Shown: in pieces, positions 24,676 through 35,100 of the stretch
How positions within the stretch are numbered: position 1 is the first letter of the stretch
How the letters are laid out: each line of letters opens with the position of its first letter
Assembly (NCBI GenBank): GCA_048213135.1
Contig: PS015452.1
Span: forward strand, 110,753 to 171,714
Direction: 5' to 3'
Source: Reclinomonas americana ATCC 50394
Taxonomy: Eukaryota > Jakobida > Jakobea > Jakobida
DNA length: 60,962 bases
The notes under the pieces: generated by a model
Database searches by the model: none
Seen by the model: only the letters and a program-made list of their open reading frames with translations
What the model was told of the DNA's origin: nothing
Position numbers and translations under genes: made by a program

Positions 24676-26274
24676 ATGACAACAACAACAACAACAACAA
24701 CATCGCCGCCCACTCTGGCACCACTGCCACCGCCCTTCACCGGCGCAGTGACACTCGTGCGCACACTGCGCGACTTGGGCGCCTCCGGCCACATAACCAG
24801 TGTGTGTTTCTCGCCCGACCCGCAGCGCACACTGCTCGCCTGCGCCTCTCGCCAACACTCGCGCGTGCTAGTCTACGCACCGGCCTCCCTGTGTGGCCAC
24901 GAGGGCCCTCCTGCGCGCGCGCACGAGCCCTCCTCATCGCTCTTTTACCGCCTCGTCTTGTCGTACACGGTGCCAGGCGCCTGCAACGTGCAGGCCATCA
25001 CCTGGTGCAGCGCACACTGTCTGGCAGTGGCCTATGGCACCGATGTGCGCCCGGCAGTGATCGAGGTCATTGATGTGCGCACGGGTGACTCGAGGAGAGG
25101 CGGGGTGCTGACGGGACACTCGCACGAGATCACCTCGTTGGACGCGAGCATTGAGAAGGAGGCGGTGGTGTTGGCCTCGGGATCGTGCGATCACACAGTG
25201 CGTCTGTGGCGACTGGGCACGCTGGACACGTTGAGTGTTGAGGGAGGAGGGGGCGAGGACGAATTGTCGCTGCACTCGTCCGGATCGTTGTCGTCGTACT
25301 CGTCGTCGAGTAGCAGCAGCGATGAGGATGAGGGTGGGAGCGATGGAGAGAACGATGTGGACGACAGTGATGTGCTGTTTGGGCATCGCAGTCGCGTCAC
25401 CTGCGTGCGATTCCGTGCCGACGGACAAGTGCTGGCCTCGGCCTCGGCCAACTCGGAGGTGCGACTGTGGTCGGTGGCCACGGGGGTGTGCCTCTTTGCG
25501 CTGCCGTATGTGTCGGGCGGCGGCGTCTTCACGTCGGTGGCGTGGCATCCGCAAGGCACACAGCTGGTGGCCTCCACCGACACGGGCCTGGTGCATGTGT
25601 GGGACGCCAAGGACCCGAATCAACGCCGCTCGCTGCGCACGCTGACGCCCGACACCCCCGCCCAGCACGCCTCCGATGTGGCGTTCTGGCCCGGCCCTGG
25701 CGGCATTGTGACGAGCGCCAGCACTGGCGGTGTCAAGCTGTGGCGCGGTACCGAGTGCTTGCGCAGCTTCCCGGCCGAGTCGCCGCCGCAGAGCATTGCG
25801 TGGACGCCGGATGCCGCCCTCCTGGCCATTGGCAACACCGACGGCAGCGTGTCGATTTACATGCACGACGCGTCGGCGTTGCGCAGCGAGGTGATGATGG
25901 CGCACGAGGCCATTGGCCTGTTCATGGAGGCCGACGACGGCGACGACCACTACCACGGCAGTGCGTTGCTGATCTCGCCCACTGCCGCCTCCTCCACCTC
26001 GACGACGACGACAACAACAGCAACGACAGCAATGTCGCCCAGTGCGCGCCGGTCATCGGTCTCGACGGTGCCGCCGTCGCCCACTGCGGCGGCCAGAAGC
26101 AGGAGGAAAGTGAAGTCGGTGCCGATTCAGGCCACGGTGTTGCACGTGGTGGCGCAGCATGCGGCGCTGTGCCTGTGGAGGTTACTGAAGGTCCCGGTGC
26201 CACCATTCAAGTCGCCGTCGGCGGCGGAGTCGAGCGGCGTAGGAACCACAATAGATGTAGAGGATCGACAGTGA
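24676..26274 (+). CDS. WD40-repeat protein, intronless
   Basis: A single open frame of 532 residues from ATG 24676 to TGA 26272-26274. It starts with a poly-Thr run (ACA repeat) and a Pro-rich stretch. WD40 blades are visible as GHITSVCFSPDPQRTLLACA, GHSHEITSLDA followed by GSCDHTVRLWRL, GHRSRVTCVRF followed by SANSEVRLWSV, FTSVAWHPQGTQLVASTDTG with VHVWDAK, SDVAFWPGPGGIVTSAST with VKLWRG, and IAWTPDAALLAIGNTDGSVS. A Ser/Asp/Glu-rich loop (about 25270-25370) is inserted between two blades, and the C-terminal quarter is Ser/Thr-rich. It probably folds as one propeller acting as a protein-binding scaffold; the partner is unknown. It is the only sizeable gene here with no intron, which could reflect retroposition or chance. 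Confidence 0.85.
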   Translation: MTTTTTTTTSPPTLAPLPPPFTGAVTLVRTLRDLGASGHITSVCFSPDPQRTLLACASRQHSRVLVYAPASLCGHEGPPARAHEPSSSLFYRLVLSYTVPGACNVQAITWCSAHCLAVAYGTDVRPAVIEVIDVRTGDSRRGGVLTGHSHEITSLDASIEKEAVVLASGSCDHTVRLWRLGTLDTLSVEGGGGEDELSLHSSGSLSSYSSSSSSSDEDEGGSDGENDVDDSDVLFGHRSRVTCVRFRADGQVLASASANSEVRLWSVATGVCLFALPYVSGGGVFTSVAWHPQGTQLVASTDTGLVHVWDAKDPNQRRSLRTLTPDTPAQHASDVAFWPGPGGIVTSASTGGVKLWRGTECLRSFPAESPPQSIAWTPDAALLAIGNTDGSVSIYMHDASALRSEVMMAHEAIGLFMEADDGDDHYHGSALLISPTAASSTSTTTTTTATTAMSPSARRSSVSTVPPSPTAAARSRRKVKSVPIQATVLHVVAQHAALCLWRLLKVPVPPFKSPSAAESSGVGTTIDVEDRQ

Positions 26275-26473
26275 TCTTGGTGTAGAAAGGAGGGGAAGAG
26301 ATCAAGTAGAGCTTGTTATAATAATGTTATGTGCAGCATTTGTTTATGTTGGAGGGAAGCGTTCTTCTTTCGGTGCGTAGAGTTTGTGAGAAGAGAAGAG
26401 GCATGCATGATGGCGATCTCGATCGCACTCAGCAGATATCAGATCCCGCTCTCAGCATTCCACCCCACGCAAT

Positions 26474-26546
26474 GCCTCTGTAGTTCATCTGGTAGAATAT
26501 ACGACTGAAGATCGTAAGGTAGCTGGTTCGAGCCCAGCCGGAGGCA
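26474..26546 (+). tRNA. tRNA-Phe (GAA), copy 1
   Basis: A 73-base cloverleaf. The acceptor stem GCCTCTG pairs with CGGAGGC (one G-T pair), the D stem is GTTC/GAAT, the anticodon stem TACGA/TCGTA is perfect with loop CTGAAGA (anticodon GAA), and the T stem GCTGG/CCAGC encloses TTCGAGC. The discriminator is A, there is no encoded CCA, and no intron. A run of six T follows directly, as expected for RNA polymerase III termination. Confidence 0.95.
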
Positions 26547-26832
26547 TTTTTTGATCGCTGCATGCACCAACTTTTTTGGTACAAAATCGATCGTGACAAT
26601 CGCGCCTTCCCGTTGTCAGAGCACAATGCAGCAACGCGCCTGTAGGTGCACTGGAAGATGGCCTCTGACGCGACAGCCACTTTTTTGCCAGCGCTCAAGC
26701 ACGTCCCCCAAAAGGGTGGTCGCAGTCGACAAGTTCTGCATGCACAACTTCGTCCTCACAATCGGTTTTTGTGTCTCGCGATCGCACTCAGCAGATATCA
26801 GATCCCGCTCTCAGCATTCCACCCCACGCAAT

Positions 26833-26905
26833 GCCTCTGTAGTTCATCTGGTAGAATATACGACTGAAGATCGTAAGGTAGCTGGTTCGAGCCCAGCCGG
26901 AGGCA
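26833..26905 (+). tRNA. tRNA-Phe (GAA), copy 2
   Basis: Identical in sequence to copy 1, 359 bases downstream on the same strand, also followed by a T run. Both copies have the same preceding bases (CACCCCACGCAAT). Confidence 0.95.
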
Positions 26906-27305
26906 TTTTTTGATCGGTGCATGCACCGCTTTTTTTGGTACAAAATCGATCGTGACAATCATGCCTTCTCGTTGTCAGAGAACTCTGAAGCAACGCGCCT
27001 GCAAGCGCTTCGAGGGATGACCTCTGACACGACAGCCGCTCTTTGCTTCCACAAATGCAAGCTCCCCCAAAGGGTGGTCGCAGTCGACAAATTTCTACAA
27101 CTTCGAACACCGGAAACCGAACACCACATCGCACAGCAAGACTTTCTCCTCGTACCTCTCAGCTCACACCATTGAAGCAGCATCTTTCAACGCAGCTCGT
27201 TTGCTTCTGCTGTCTCTGCACACAACTCTGCAGGTTTGCTGAAGACGTCGGCCCCACGTCACGTCCTGCAATCACGTTTCTCCGTCGGTCACCAATCCCC
27301 CACTC

Positions 27306-28924
27306 ATGCGCGCTGTGCTCCTGTGCGCCACCCTTCTCGCACTTCTGTGCACACTCTGCTATGCGGCACCATACGAGCGACCTGTGATCGGCATTCTCAC
27401 CAACCCAGCAGCGACCACCATTGAGCTGCCGCAGCTCGGCGCCACGGGCTTCCTTCCGGCCTCCTATATCAAATGGGTGGAGAGTGCCGGTGCAAGAACC
27501 GTGCCCGTCTATTACGATGCCTCGCAGGAGTCATTGCAGACGCTCTTTCGTTGCGGAACGCACCACAATGCGCATGCGTGATTGATTATGTGTCTCTCAT
27601 GCCATTGTGTGCAGAGAAACTGAATGGACTCGTGATCCCGACCACCAGTGCGTGCAAGCAGTGCCACTCACAGACAGATCCTTACATCATCAGTCTGATC
27701 ATACAGTACATGGTGTTCACAGCGGGTCCGTGGGCAATCGGCACCTACACGAACAGCTTCAAACCGTATCTCACCAACTTGCTCTTCCTGCTGGACCTGG
27801 CCAAGGCCGCCAACGATGCCGGCAATGTGTTTCCGTTGCGTACTATCACGCACGACCACATGAAGATGTGCCGCTCACCTCTCGCAGCGTGTGGGCCGAG
27901 GGCATGGGCTTGTCGTTCCTCGCCTACTGGGCCACGCAGGTGCCGGAGGTGAGCATGTACACGTCGGTGTCCGACATGCCTGTGGCGTTGAACTTTACGG
28001 CATCGGCGGCAACGAGTCGTCTCTTTGGTGGCGCGTCGCCTGCGCTGCTGGACGCCTTCAAGGCCTCCACGAACTATGTCGATGCCTCGTTCGTGGTGAT
28101 GGCGGAGATGTTTGAGAAGCACGCGACGCTGGCGAGTACGTTCAACGTGTTGAGCACCTTTATGCTCACGTCGTCGCAGGTGATGTTTCACTGTGCGTGG
28201 CTTCCATCGTCATGAGTCTGACGTGCGCACAGGTGTTGGTGATGGCCATGGAGGGCAAAACGCTGCCGTTCTACGGCGTGCAGTGGTGGCCGCGCACCAG
28301 CGCGTATGAGTGGGGTCCCAAGCGACGGTAAGCATCGCAGTCACTGCGTCGGACAGCTGTCATGCTGCATGTTGTCGCTTTCTCTTTTTCTCGTGCTCTT
28401 TGCCCTACATAACTCACTTTCTCTTCTTCTGACAGCTGTCGGGATGCATGTTGTCGCTTTCTTACTTTCTCACCACGTAACTCTTTTTTATGTTGTCTTC
28501 CTCTCGCTCTCGCTTCCCCTCCTGCCTTTCTCCTGTCATCGCATATCCCTCCCTCTCTCTTGTCTTCGCCTCCCTCACTCTCCCCCCACACACCAGCTAC
28601 GTGCACTCGGACAGCGCCATAGCCACAGCGCAGTACCTTGCGAGTTGCGTGCCGCCCATTGCCCTCCCGAGCGGCCGCGCACTCACCACCTCATCGTGCA
28701 GACTCGTTCGTCTCCCAGGCACGGCTGTCGGCACAGCGCTTCCCCTCCGACGATGCCGTGTACAACGTCGGATTTATCCAGTGCGTTGCTCCGTTTCCCC
28801 ACACTGTTCCTCACGCGTCGCTCACTGCATCACGCGCAGATTCTGTGCTGCCTCCATGATCGGTCTGTACAGCGGCGCCGACGCATGCTACCTGTTTCCA
28901 CCCACCACCACCACCAATGTATAG
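27306..28924 (+). CDS. Gamma-glutamyl hydrolase-like secretory protein without the catalytic Cys and His (pseudoenzyme)
   Basis: Eight exons (27306-27549, 27615-27647, 27723-27834, 27888-28179, 28233-28327, 28597-28643, 28702-28780, 28840-28924) give exactly 328 codons plus stop, close to human GGH (318). A signal peptide ends near CYAAPYERP. Family landmarks are PVIGILTNP, ASYIKWVESAGARTVPVYY, LNGLVIP, VFPVWAEGMGLSF, MPVALNFT, STFNVLSTF, AMEGKTLPFYGVQWWPRTSAYEW and the Cys near the C-terminus (GADACYLF). The family removes poly-gamma-glutamate from folates, using Cys in PVWGTCLGFE and His in VQWHPEK. Here these positions are Gly135 (codon 27901-27903) and Trp246 (codon 28287-28289). The fold is otherwise kept and the frame is intact, so a non-hydrolytic role is likely. 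Three introns have GTTGCG donors. Confidence 0.92.
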
Positions 28925-29009
28925 AATGTTGCAAGCATCATGAAGAATTCGCCTGACATGCTCATTCACCACCACCACCACCTCCTCCTCCACACTCCTT
29001 GTCTACTCC

Positions 29010-31835
29010 TTACTCTGCCAACACATCGACGCCATCGTCCTCGTCGAGATCACCCGCGTCCCCTTCCGGCTCCTCCAGGAAGGAGTTCGGCGGCACCTCA
29101 AACAAGCGCAGCGACGGCTTTTGCGGCTCCTTCAGCAGCAAGTACTTGCCAGGCGGCAGGCGCAGGAATCGGTCAACAAAGAACTGCGACACGACACGGG
29201 CCAATCGATTCAGCAACATAACGCGCACAAAGAGGGAGGGGTAAGAGAGAGGTTTCACAGTACCTGCAGAATGGCAAACGAGTTCTTCAAGTTCAGCGAC
29301 ATTTGTGTGGCGAACTTGATTGGGGTTGTGGAGATGACGCCAAGCGCCACATGATTTGCCGAGTCCTTCATGTTGGTGCGTGTCACATAACTGTGCCATC
29401 ACAGCATTAGCGTCGAGTTCTCACGCAGCGACAACAGCAAGGGGAGCGCATTACAAGGAGACGCAACGCAATCTTCATGACCTCGGCGCCGGCAATAAAG
29501 GCCTCCAATGACGTGCGGGCCAAACGGTACGCATTGTTCTTCAGCTCCGTGATCAGCACATTGCCTGATCAACACAACCCCGTGAGCACAACAATGTTGC
29601 AACAGGAGCGAAAGTATACAGGGAGGGAAGGGAACAAAAGGTGGGTCTCAGTCACTATTCTGAGAAGATCGAATTTTCCTCATCTACGAGATCGGGATTA
29701 GCTTGGCGATCGTATCATCGTCGACCCCCCTGCCTGCCATGATTGCCACCACCACCACCACCACTACAATCGCTCACCTGGCGACGCATCCAGATCCTTG
29801 CGGTAGGTGATGCCGGTGGCCTTGGGGTCGAATTCTTGCAGTGCCTGCGCACGCATGCACCGTCAGAGCATGTACATCTCACACACTCGCACGCACGTAT
29901 GCGAAACGCACCCGAATGATGCAGTGAGCCTTGGCGCCACCCTCCACTGGAATGGTGCCGTCGACGGAACACCGCACAACAATCTTGGCGCTCGACGAAA
30001 TGTCGAATGTGCGGTACTTGAAGACGGTGCTGGAGGTCTCCGATGCATCGCTCGCAAACGGAACCGGATCCAGCTCTGTCGCTTCGTCCTGAGAAATAAT
30101 TGGTGAGCCTCGCGGGAGCGAAAAAAAGATTGGTAACACTCTCTGGGCCGCACTCAACTCTTCTGACGCCCTGCTGGCACAATTCGGCTTGAATGCGCAC
30201 GGCCTCGGCCGCCAGCGCACTGGCGCTGTTGACCAATTCACGTGCATCGTCTTCCGGCGGCGCTGCCGCTGTCTCGCTGATTACCGGAGCGTCTGCGCAA
30301 GTGCCCAGATGTGAGAGTCCGGCGACGCACACTCACTCGAGACGGAGAAATGGACGCACCAAAGCTCGCATAATCACGGACGTCCAGGAACAGCTTGTCG
30401 TCGATGCGATTGATGATAATGTCGAACGAGTTGAGCGAGCGTGGTACCGCCATCAAAGCAGAGATGACCGCGTCGGTGGCAAACACATTTCCCAGATTCT
30501 CCTCGGCCATGCGCAGCAGAATGGGATCATCCGAGGTAGTGACCTGTGTGTGTGTGTGTGCGTGTGAGCGCCAGCAGGACGACACCACCCTCAACTATAC
30601 ACACACACACACCTTGTGGAAGTGCACAGCGGTGGGCTGCAGTGCCACCGGGCGACGCACGTTGATGCTGTCAAAGAAGGCGGTGTCGACAGGTGCCAGT
30701 TGTCCAATCTCCTTGCTGCACGACATCATCAGTCCTCCACTCCCACGCTCCCACTTGCACACACACAGAAACGCAACAGAGTTTCGATCGCGGGCGGCGC
30801 ATTGACGGTCAACTTGGTGAGGGCGGCAAACTGGAACGTATCCTTGGGGATCCAATCCGAGCGAGCCTCCACAGAAGGCCGCTTGAGACCGCGCGCTCCC
30901 ACATCCGGGTTGCGCATGTAGCGACCACCACCAGCACCGCCACGGAACGAACCACCGCGACCACCCTACGTAGAGCCCGAGGAGTGAGACACGCACACGC
31001 ACACACGCACGAACGCAACCCATCGACGCAACTCGCGATCCTGCAGCACCCGAACCACGACCTGCGCACCAGCCTCATCAGTGCCCTCTCCTCCCACATA
31101 CGCTCTCACTCCACACTCACCACGCGCGCCACTCGATCCCGGCTCCACCTCCGCCCCCTGCTGTCCCCCGCCGCGACCGCCACCACGTGCACCCCAGCCT
31201 CCACCACGCGCGGGACCCGACGGACCACCACCACCACCACCACCACGTCCACCACCGCGTCCTCCGCGGAAGCCACCACGGTCGCCACCACGATCACCAC
31301 CGCGGTCGCCGCCACGGTCGCCGCCACGATCACCGCCCATCGATCCACCCAGTGAGCCGAGTGGCTTGGTCGGCGGCTTCACCTCCACCATGTTGAACTG
31401 CTCCTCTGCAGCCGCCGGTTGGAAGAACGACGGCGCCAGTGCCGTAGTCTCACTCGGTCGCTCACGCTGACCGAACGGACGAGCTGAACAATGCGCGTGT
31501 GTGTTAGCAAGACAACAACAACATGTGCACATGTTGGACATGCCCACTCCTCCCTCTCTTTGCACTGTCTCTCTCTCTCTCTCACCATCGCGGCGACGAT
31601 CAAACGGCCGTGTGTTGGTAAAGTCGGAGATCTTGCCGACGCGCACAAACTTGTCAAACGGCTGCAGTGGGAGACCACTCAACACCGAGGCCACAGGCGC
31701 CGGAAGTGTGCTTGATGCTGATGCAGCTGCTGCTCCTACTACTGATGATGATGATGATGCTCCAATGGCAGCTGAGGACAACACCGGGCCCCATCCATCG
31801 GGATTCTCCACAATCAAAGGCAACACAAATGACAT
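29010..31835 (-). CDS. EIF3D: Eukaryotic translation initiation factor 3 subunit D, with an RGG-rich insert
   Basis: Starts at ATG 31835 with MSFVLPLIVENPDGWGP, matching the eIF3d N-terminus (NPSGWGP), followed by PFDKFVRVGKISDFTNTRPF. Core matches are VTTSDDPILLRMAEENLGN, FATDAVISALMAVPRSLNSF, DIIINRIDDKLFLDVRDY, KYRTFDISSSAKIVVRC, ITELKNNAYRLART and PPGKYLLLKEP, ending in an acidic tail; stop is at 29010-29012. The introns between these exons join in phase (for example donors at about 30611, 30372 and 30158). In the family, eIF3d sits on the 40S-bound eIF3 complex and can bind mRNA caps. Unusual here is a Gly/Arg/Asp-rich insert (31140-31350; repeated DRGG then RGGG units) just after the N-terminus, where the animal protein has no such repeat. 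The gene is convergent with the hydrolase-like gene. Confidence 0.92.
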
Positions 31836-32135
31836 GCTTGGTGTGACCTATTTTCGGCGCCAGTGATTGTCAGTGAATGCTCACACGAACACATGCACAA
31901 TGCACACAAGCACACACACAAAAAGGCGCCAATGTGCTCTTGCCTCAACTTCTGTTGTGTGATTGCGCGTTGGACAATCCGGACAATGCGAGCACAGCAA
32001 ACCCTCACACTCAACACACACTTCCACCCTTTGCGCGGACTATCTCCTGTCACACGCAGTCTGCCTGTCTGTGTGTGTGTCTGTGCTGTGGTGCATTCGT
32101 TGGTGTCAGAACGCGTCTTTTGGGGCGGTCTGTGA
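31836..32135. promoter_or_regulatory. Intergenic stretch between divergent eIF3d and HECT-like genes
   Basis: 300 bases with CA/GT-rich runs and no supported coding sequence. The head-to-head arrangement suggests a shared promoter; no specific box is recognised. Confidence 0.35.
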
Positions 32136-35100
32136 ATGAACATGGAGGAGGCATTGGAGACTTTGGTCGGGATGGGTTTCCACCCGGACTCTGTGCGGCA
32201 GGCACTGGAGGTACTGTACACAGAGAGGCACGCGCAGTGTATGTGCGTGAGAGAAAGAGAGAGAGAGACAACACCTAACAACAACATGCATCACATGGTA
32301 TTCACCCGAACTCTCTTCTTCTGTTGTCGGTGTATGTGCGGACAACAGCACACATGCACACTCTGCAAGAGAAGAAAGAGGCAGTGACATACAGAGAGAG
32401 AGAGACATTTTGGCAAAGGTTGTTGTCCACTGACTGTGTGCTTTTGTTGCAGGCCTCGGGGGGAAACATGGAGCGTGCGATTGAGGTGTTGCTGACTGCA
32501 GTTGCGTTCTTCCTCCCGCGCATGTGCACAGGAACAGTCAAGGGTGCTGACATGTGTGTGTGCGGTGCAGCCTCCGCACTTTGCGCGACCGGCCTCGCCT
32601 GCTAGAGAACGAGGTGAGAGGCAGCTTGTCACACACACACACGCACGCACACACGTGGCATTGCGATGACACCGTTCCCCCCGATCCTTGTTGCAGCTCC
32701 GTCGGTGGCGTCGGAGCCGTCTGACGAGGAGCACGTGGATCTGTTTGATGGACCTTTGGGATCGTCGTTTGGTCGTCTGGATTCGTCGCTGGATGGTGCC
32801 GGTTCGGCGTCGTCTCCGAGTGTTGGTGGTGCATCTGGACGCTCGGCAGTGCGCTCGGCGGCCGACAAGTTGCTGGATGAGGCCGATGTGGACGAGGAGG
32901 AGGCGGGGAGTGTGGTTGGCGATGAGGTTGGTGGTCGTGATACTGCGCTCCTCCTTCTCGACTCAACTCACTCACTCTGCATCACACCCAGGACGCGATG
33001 TCGGTCGATGGCGATGGCGACAGTGAACGCCGCGTCGTGTACGCCCTGCGTGAGCTGAACTGGATTGCGGCCTACCTGTTTGAGCGTATCCGTTCGCGGG
33101 ATGGTGCGGCCGCCGAGTTGCACAGCCAGCTGCTCGCCAGCACCGGCAATCTGCAGGAGCACGCGGCTTGCATTCAGTCGTCCATGGTGGCTGAGCTGGT
33201 GGCCTGCAGTCAGTTGGCCAATGTTGCGCTCTGCTCCGCGCACCGCCTCCCTCGTCTGCTGTGTGTGCGACTCATGCGACGGCTGTGTAGGAAACGCTCA
33301 ACATTCCCGGCGAGCTCGTGGCCGATGCGCCGGGTCCGAGCAGCTCGATCGACAAGCAGTCGTCCAGTGTGCTGGATGGTGTTGTCAAGATCATGGTGAA
33401 GCCGCTGATGGAGGAGATTCTGTCAAAGCAAGTGGCTGGCCAACCGACGTCGCCACTCAGTGCGGCCACGGCCGAGAGCGAGTTTGTGGAGTCTCGTGTG
33501 CAGCCACTGATTCGCACAATTTTTGACGTGATTGGCGATCTGTCGCACATGGAATCGCTGGCCGGTGCGTGTGTGTATGTGTGCATGCATTGTGTGCGTG
33601 CGACTCGTGCATGTCTCATTTGTGGTCGTCGTGTAGACTTCCTCGACACACTGTTTGATCTGCCGATGATCAACTCGGAGGAGCTGGTGTGGATTGCTCT
33701 GAAGCTGTGCCAGAATTGGAAGTCGCCGCAAGTTGCGATAGATGCGTGTGCGCATGTCTGTGTGTACACAGCTAACGGTAGTCGATGTGTAGGTGTTGCT
33801 GAAGGCGCTGAGCCACCTGCTGCGTCGTGTGCAAATGCCGTTGAAGCACCTGCGCTGGCAGCGTCTGGTGAATTGCTACAACAATGTGCCGCACGGCCGG
33901 GAATACGTGGCCTCGCCACTGACGACTGGCATCACCAAGGTGCAACACTTCCTCAACACTGGCCGTCTGTCGCACGGCGCCATTGCCAGTGTTGGTGCGT
34001 CTCGTATTTTTCCGCCCCCTTCGTTCGTGTCTGCCCCCCCTGACGCCCTCGTGACAGATGGTCTCGTGTTCGTGTTGCTGTTCGAGCCGGATCCCGGTCG
34101 TCCCGCCGAGTTGGTGGCGCTCGACATTGGTGCCGGCGGGTGCTCCATGAACGAACTGACTCGTCGTCCGTTGCCGTCCGTGTCACGCAACCGTTGCGTT
34201 GTCGTCGATTGAGAGATTTTGGTATGCGCCTCTCATGCTGTGCGCCCTCAGACACCTTCCTGTCGCTGGCGGTCATTGGCAAGGCGCTGTGCGTCGTGTC
34301 GCGTGTGGAGGGCGCTGCGGCTGATGTTGTCGGACGAGCGCAGTTCATCAATCCGACCACGCTGCAGGTGTGTGTGTTTTGTATCTCGGCCAAGTCTCGG
34401 CGATCCTTTTTCTGACTGTAACTTGGCATTGAAAAAAATGCAGTCTGTGGGTGCCGAGATCACCTTCGCGAGTCCACTGCTGGCCGACATTCGCGCCAGC
34501 GTGGCAGTCGGTGGCAGTGGAAACACGCTGCATGTGGTGGCTGCGCGTCCAGTGCGTGCCGATGAAGCCCGCTTTGTGAATTTGGTGCGGTCGACCGATC
34601 CAACTGCCGTCGGCCTGTTCACCGACACGGTGGTGTACGACGAGGCTGCCGGCCACTTTACCGCCGGTACTGTGGAGGCGCGGTTGGTGAGTGAGTGATG
34701 TGATGTGAGAAGGAAGGAAGGAGAGACAGTTGCAGAACTGTGATCACTCACAATAATAACTGTGCAGGCCGACCCGGCAAATGTCCCCGGATCGCTTTAC
34801 AGTGCGTCACTGCACGTGCGCAGTGATGGTGGTGTGTCGGTGCAAGGCCGCGCTGGCAACACCACCGAGGCCTGGGAGACATACGACTGCGTGCCAGCAA
34901 ATCAGCACGCTTCGCCATCAAAACCCGCTCCTGGTCCGTTTTCAAGCTGCGCGGGCGAGCAGGCGTGGATCACGTGGGCGTACTACGTCGATCAGCGCCT
35001 GATTGTGCAGAAGCAGATGCAAAACGCTCTGCAGATGAACGTGAATGGAGCGCTGCAGCGCGCTGAGCGACTCGAGTCGCTGACACCCTCGCAGCCGCTT

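Larger units (their letters stand above)
26421..27098. repeat. Tandem ~359-base duplication, each unit with one tRNA-Phe gene
   Basis: Unit 1 starts at 26421 (GATCGCACTCAGCAGATATC) and unit 2 at 26780 with the same sequence. The 5' flank and the tRNA are almost unchanged. The 3' flank is recognisable but diverged (shared words include GGTACAAAATCGATCGTGAC and GGGTGGTCGCAGTCGACAA). Conservation of the upstream part suggests that promoter-proximal sequence was duplicated recently or is under constraint. Confidence 0.85.

Noticed and set aside
24934-25956. 340-codon open frame on the minus strand opposite the WD40 gene
   Set aside because: It is Arg/His-rich with no ordered composition; the plus strand carries clear WD40 blades, so this is a shadow caused by high GC.
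26421-27098. Repeat pair as a CRISPR or mobile-element signature
   Set aside because: There are only two units, each a tRNA gene with flanks; there are no spacers, terminal repeats or transposase.
29010-31835. Gly-rich segment as a separate RNA-binding RGG protein gene
   Set aside because: The same reading continues from the eIF3d N-terminus and leads in phase to eIF3d core exons, so it is part of that gene.
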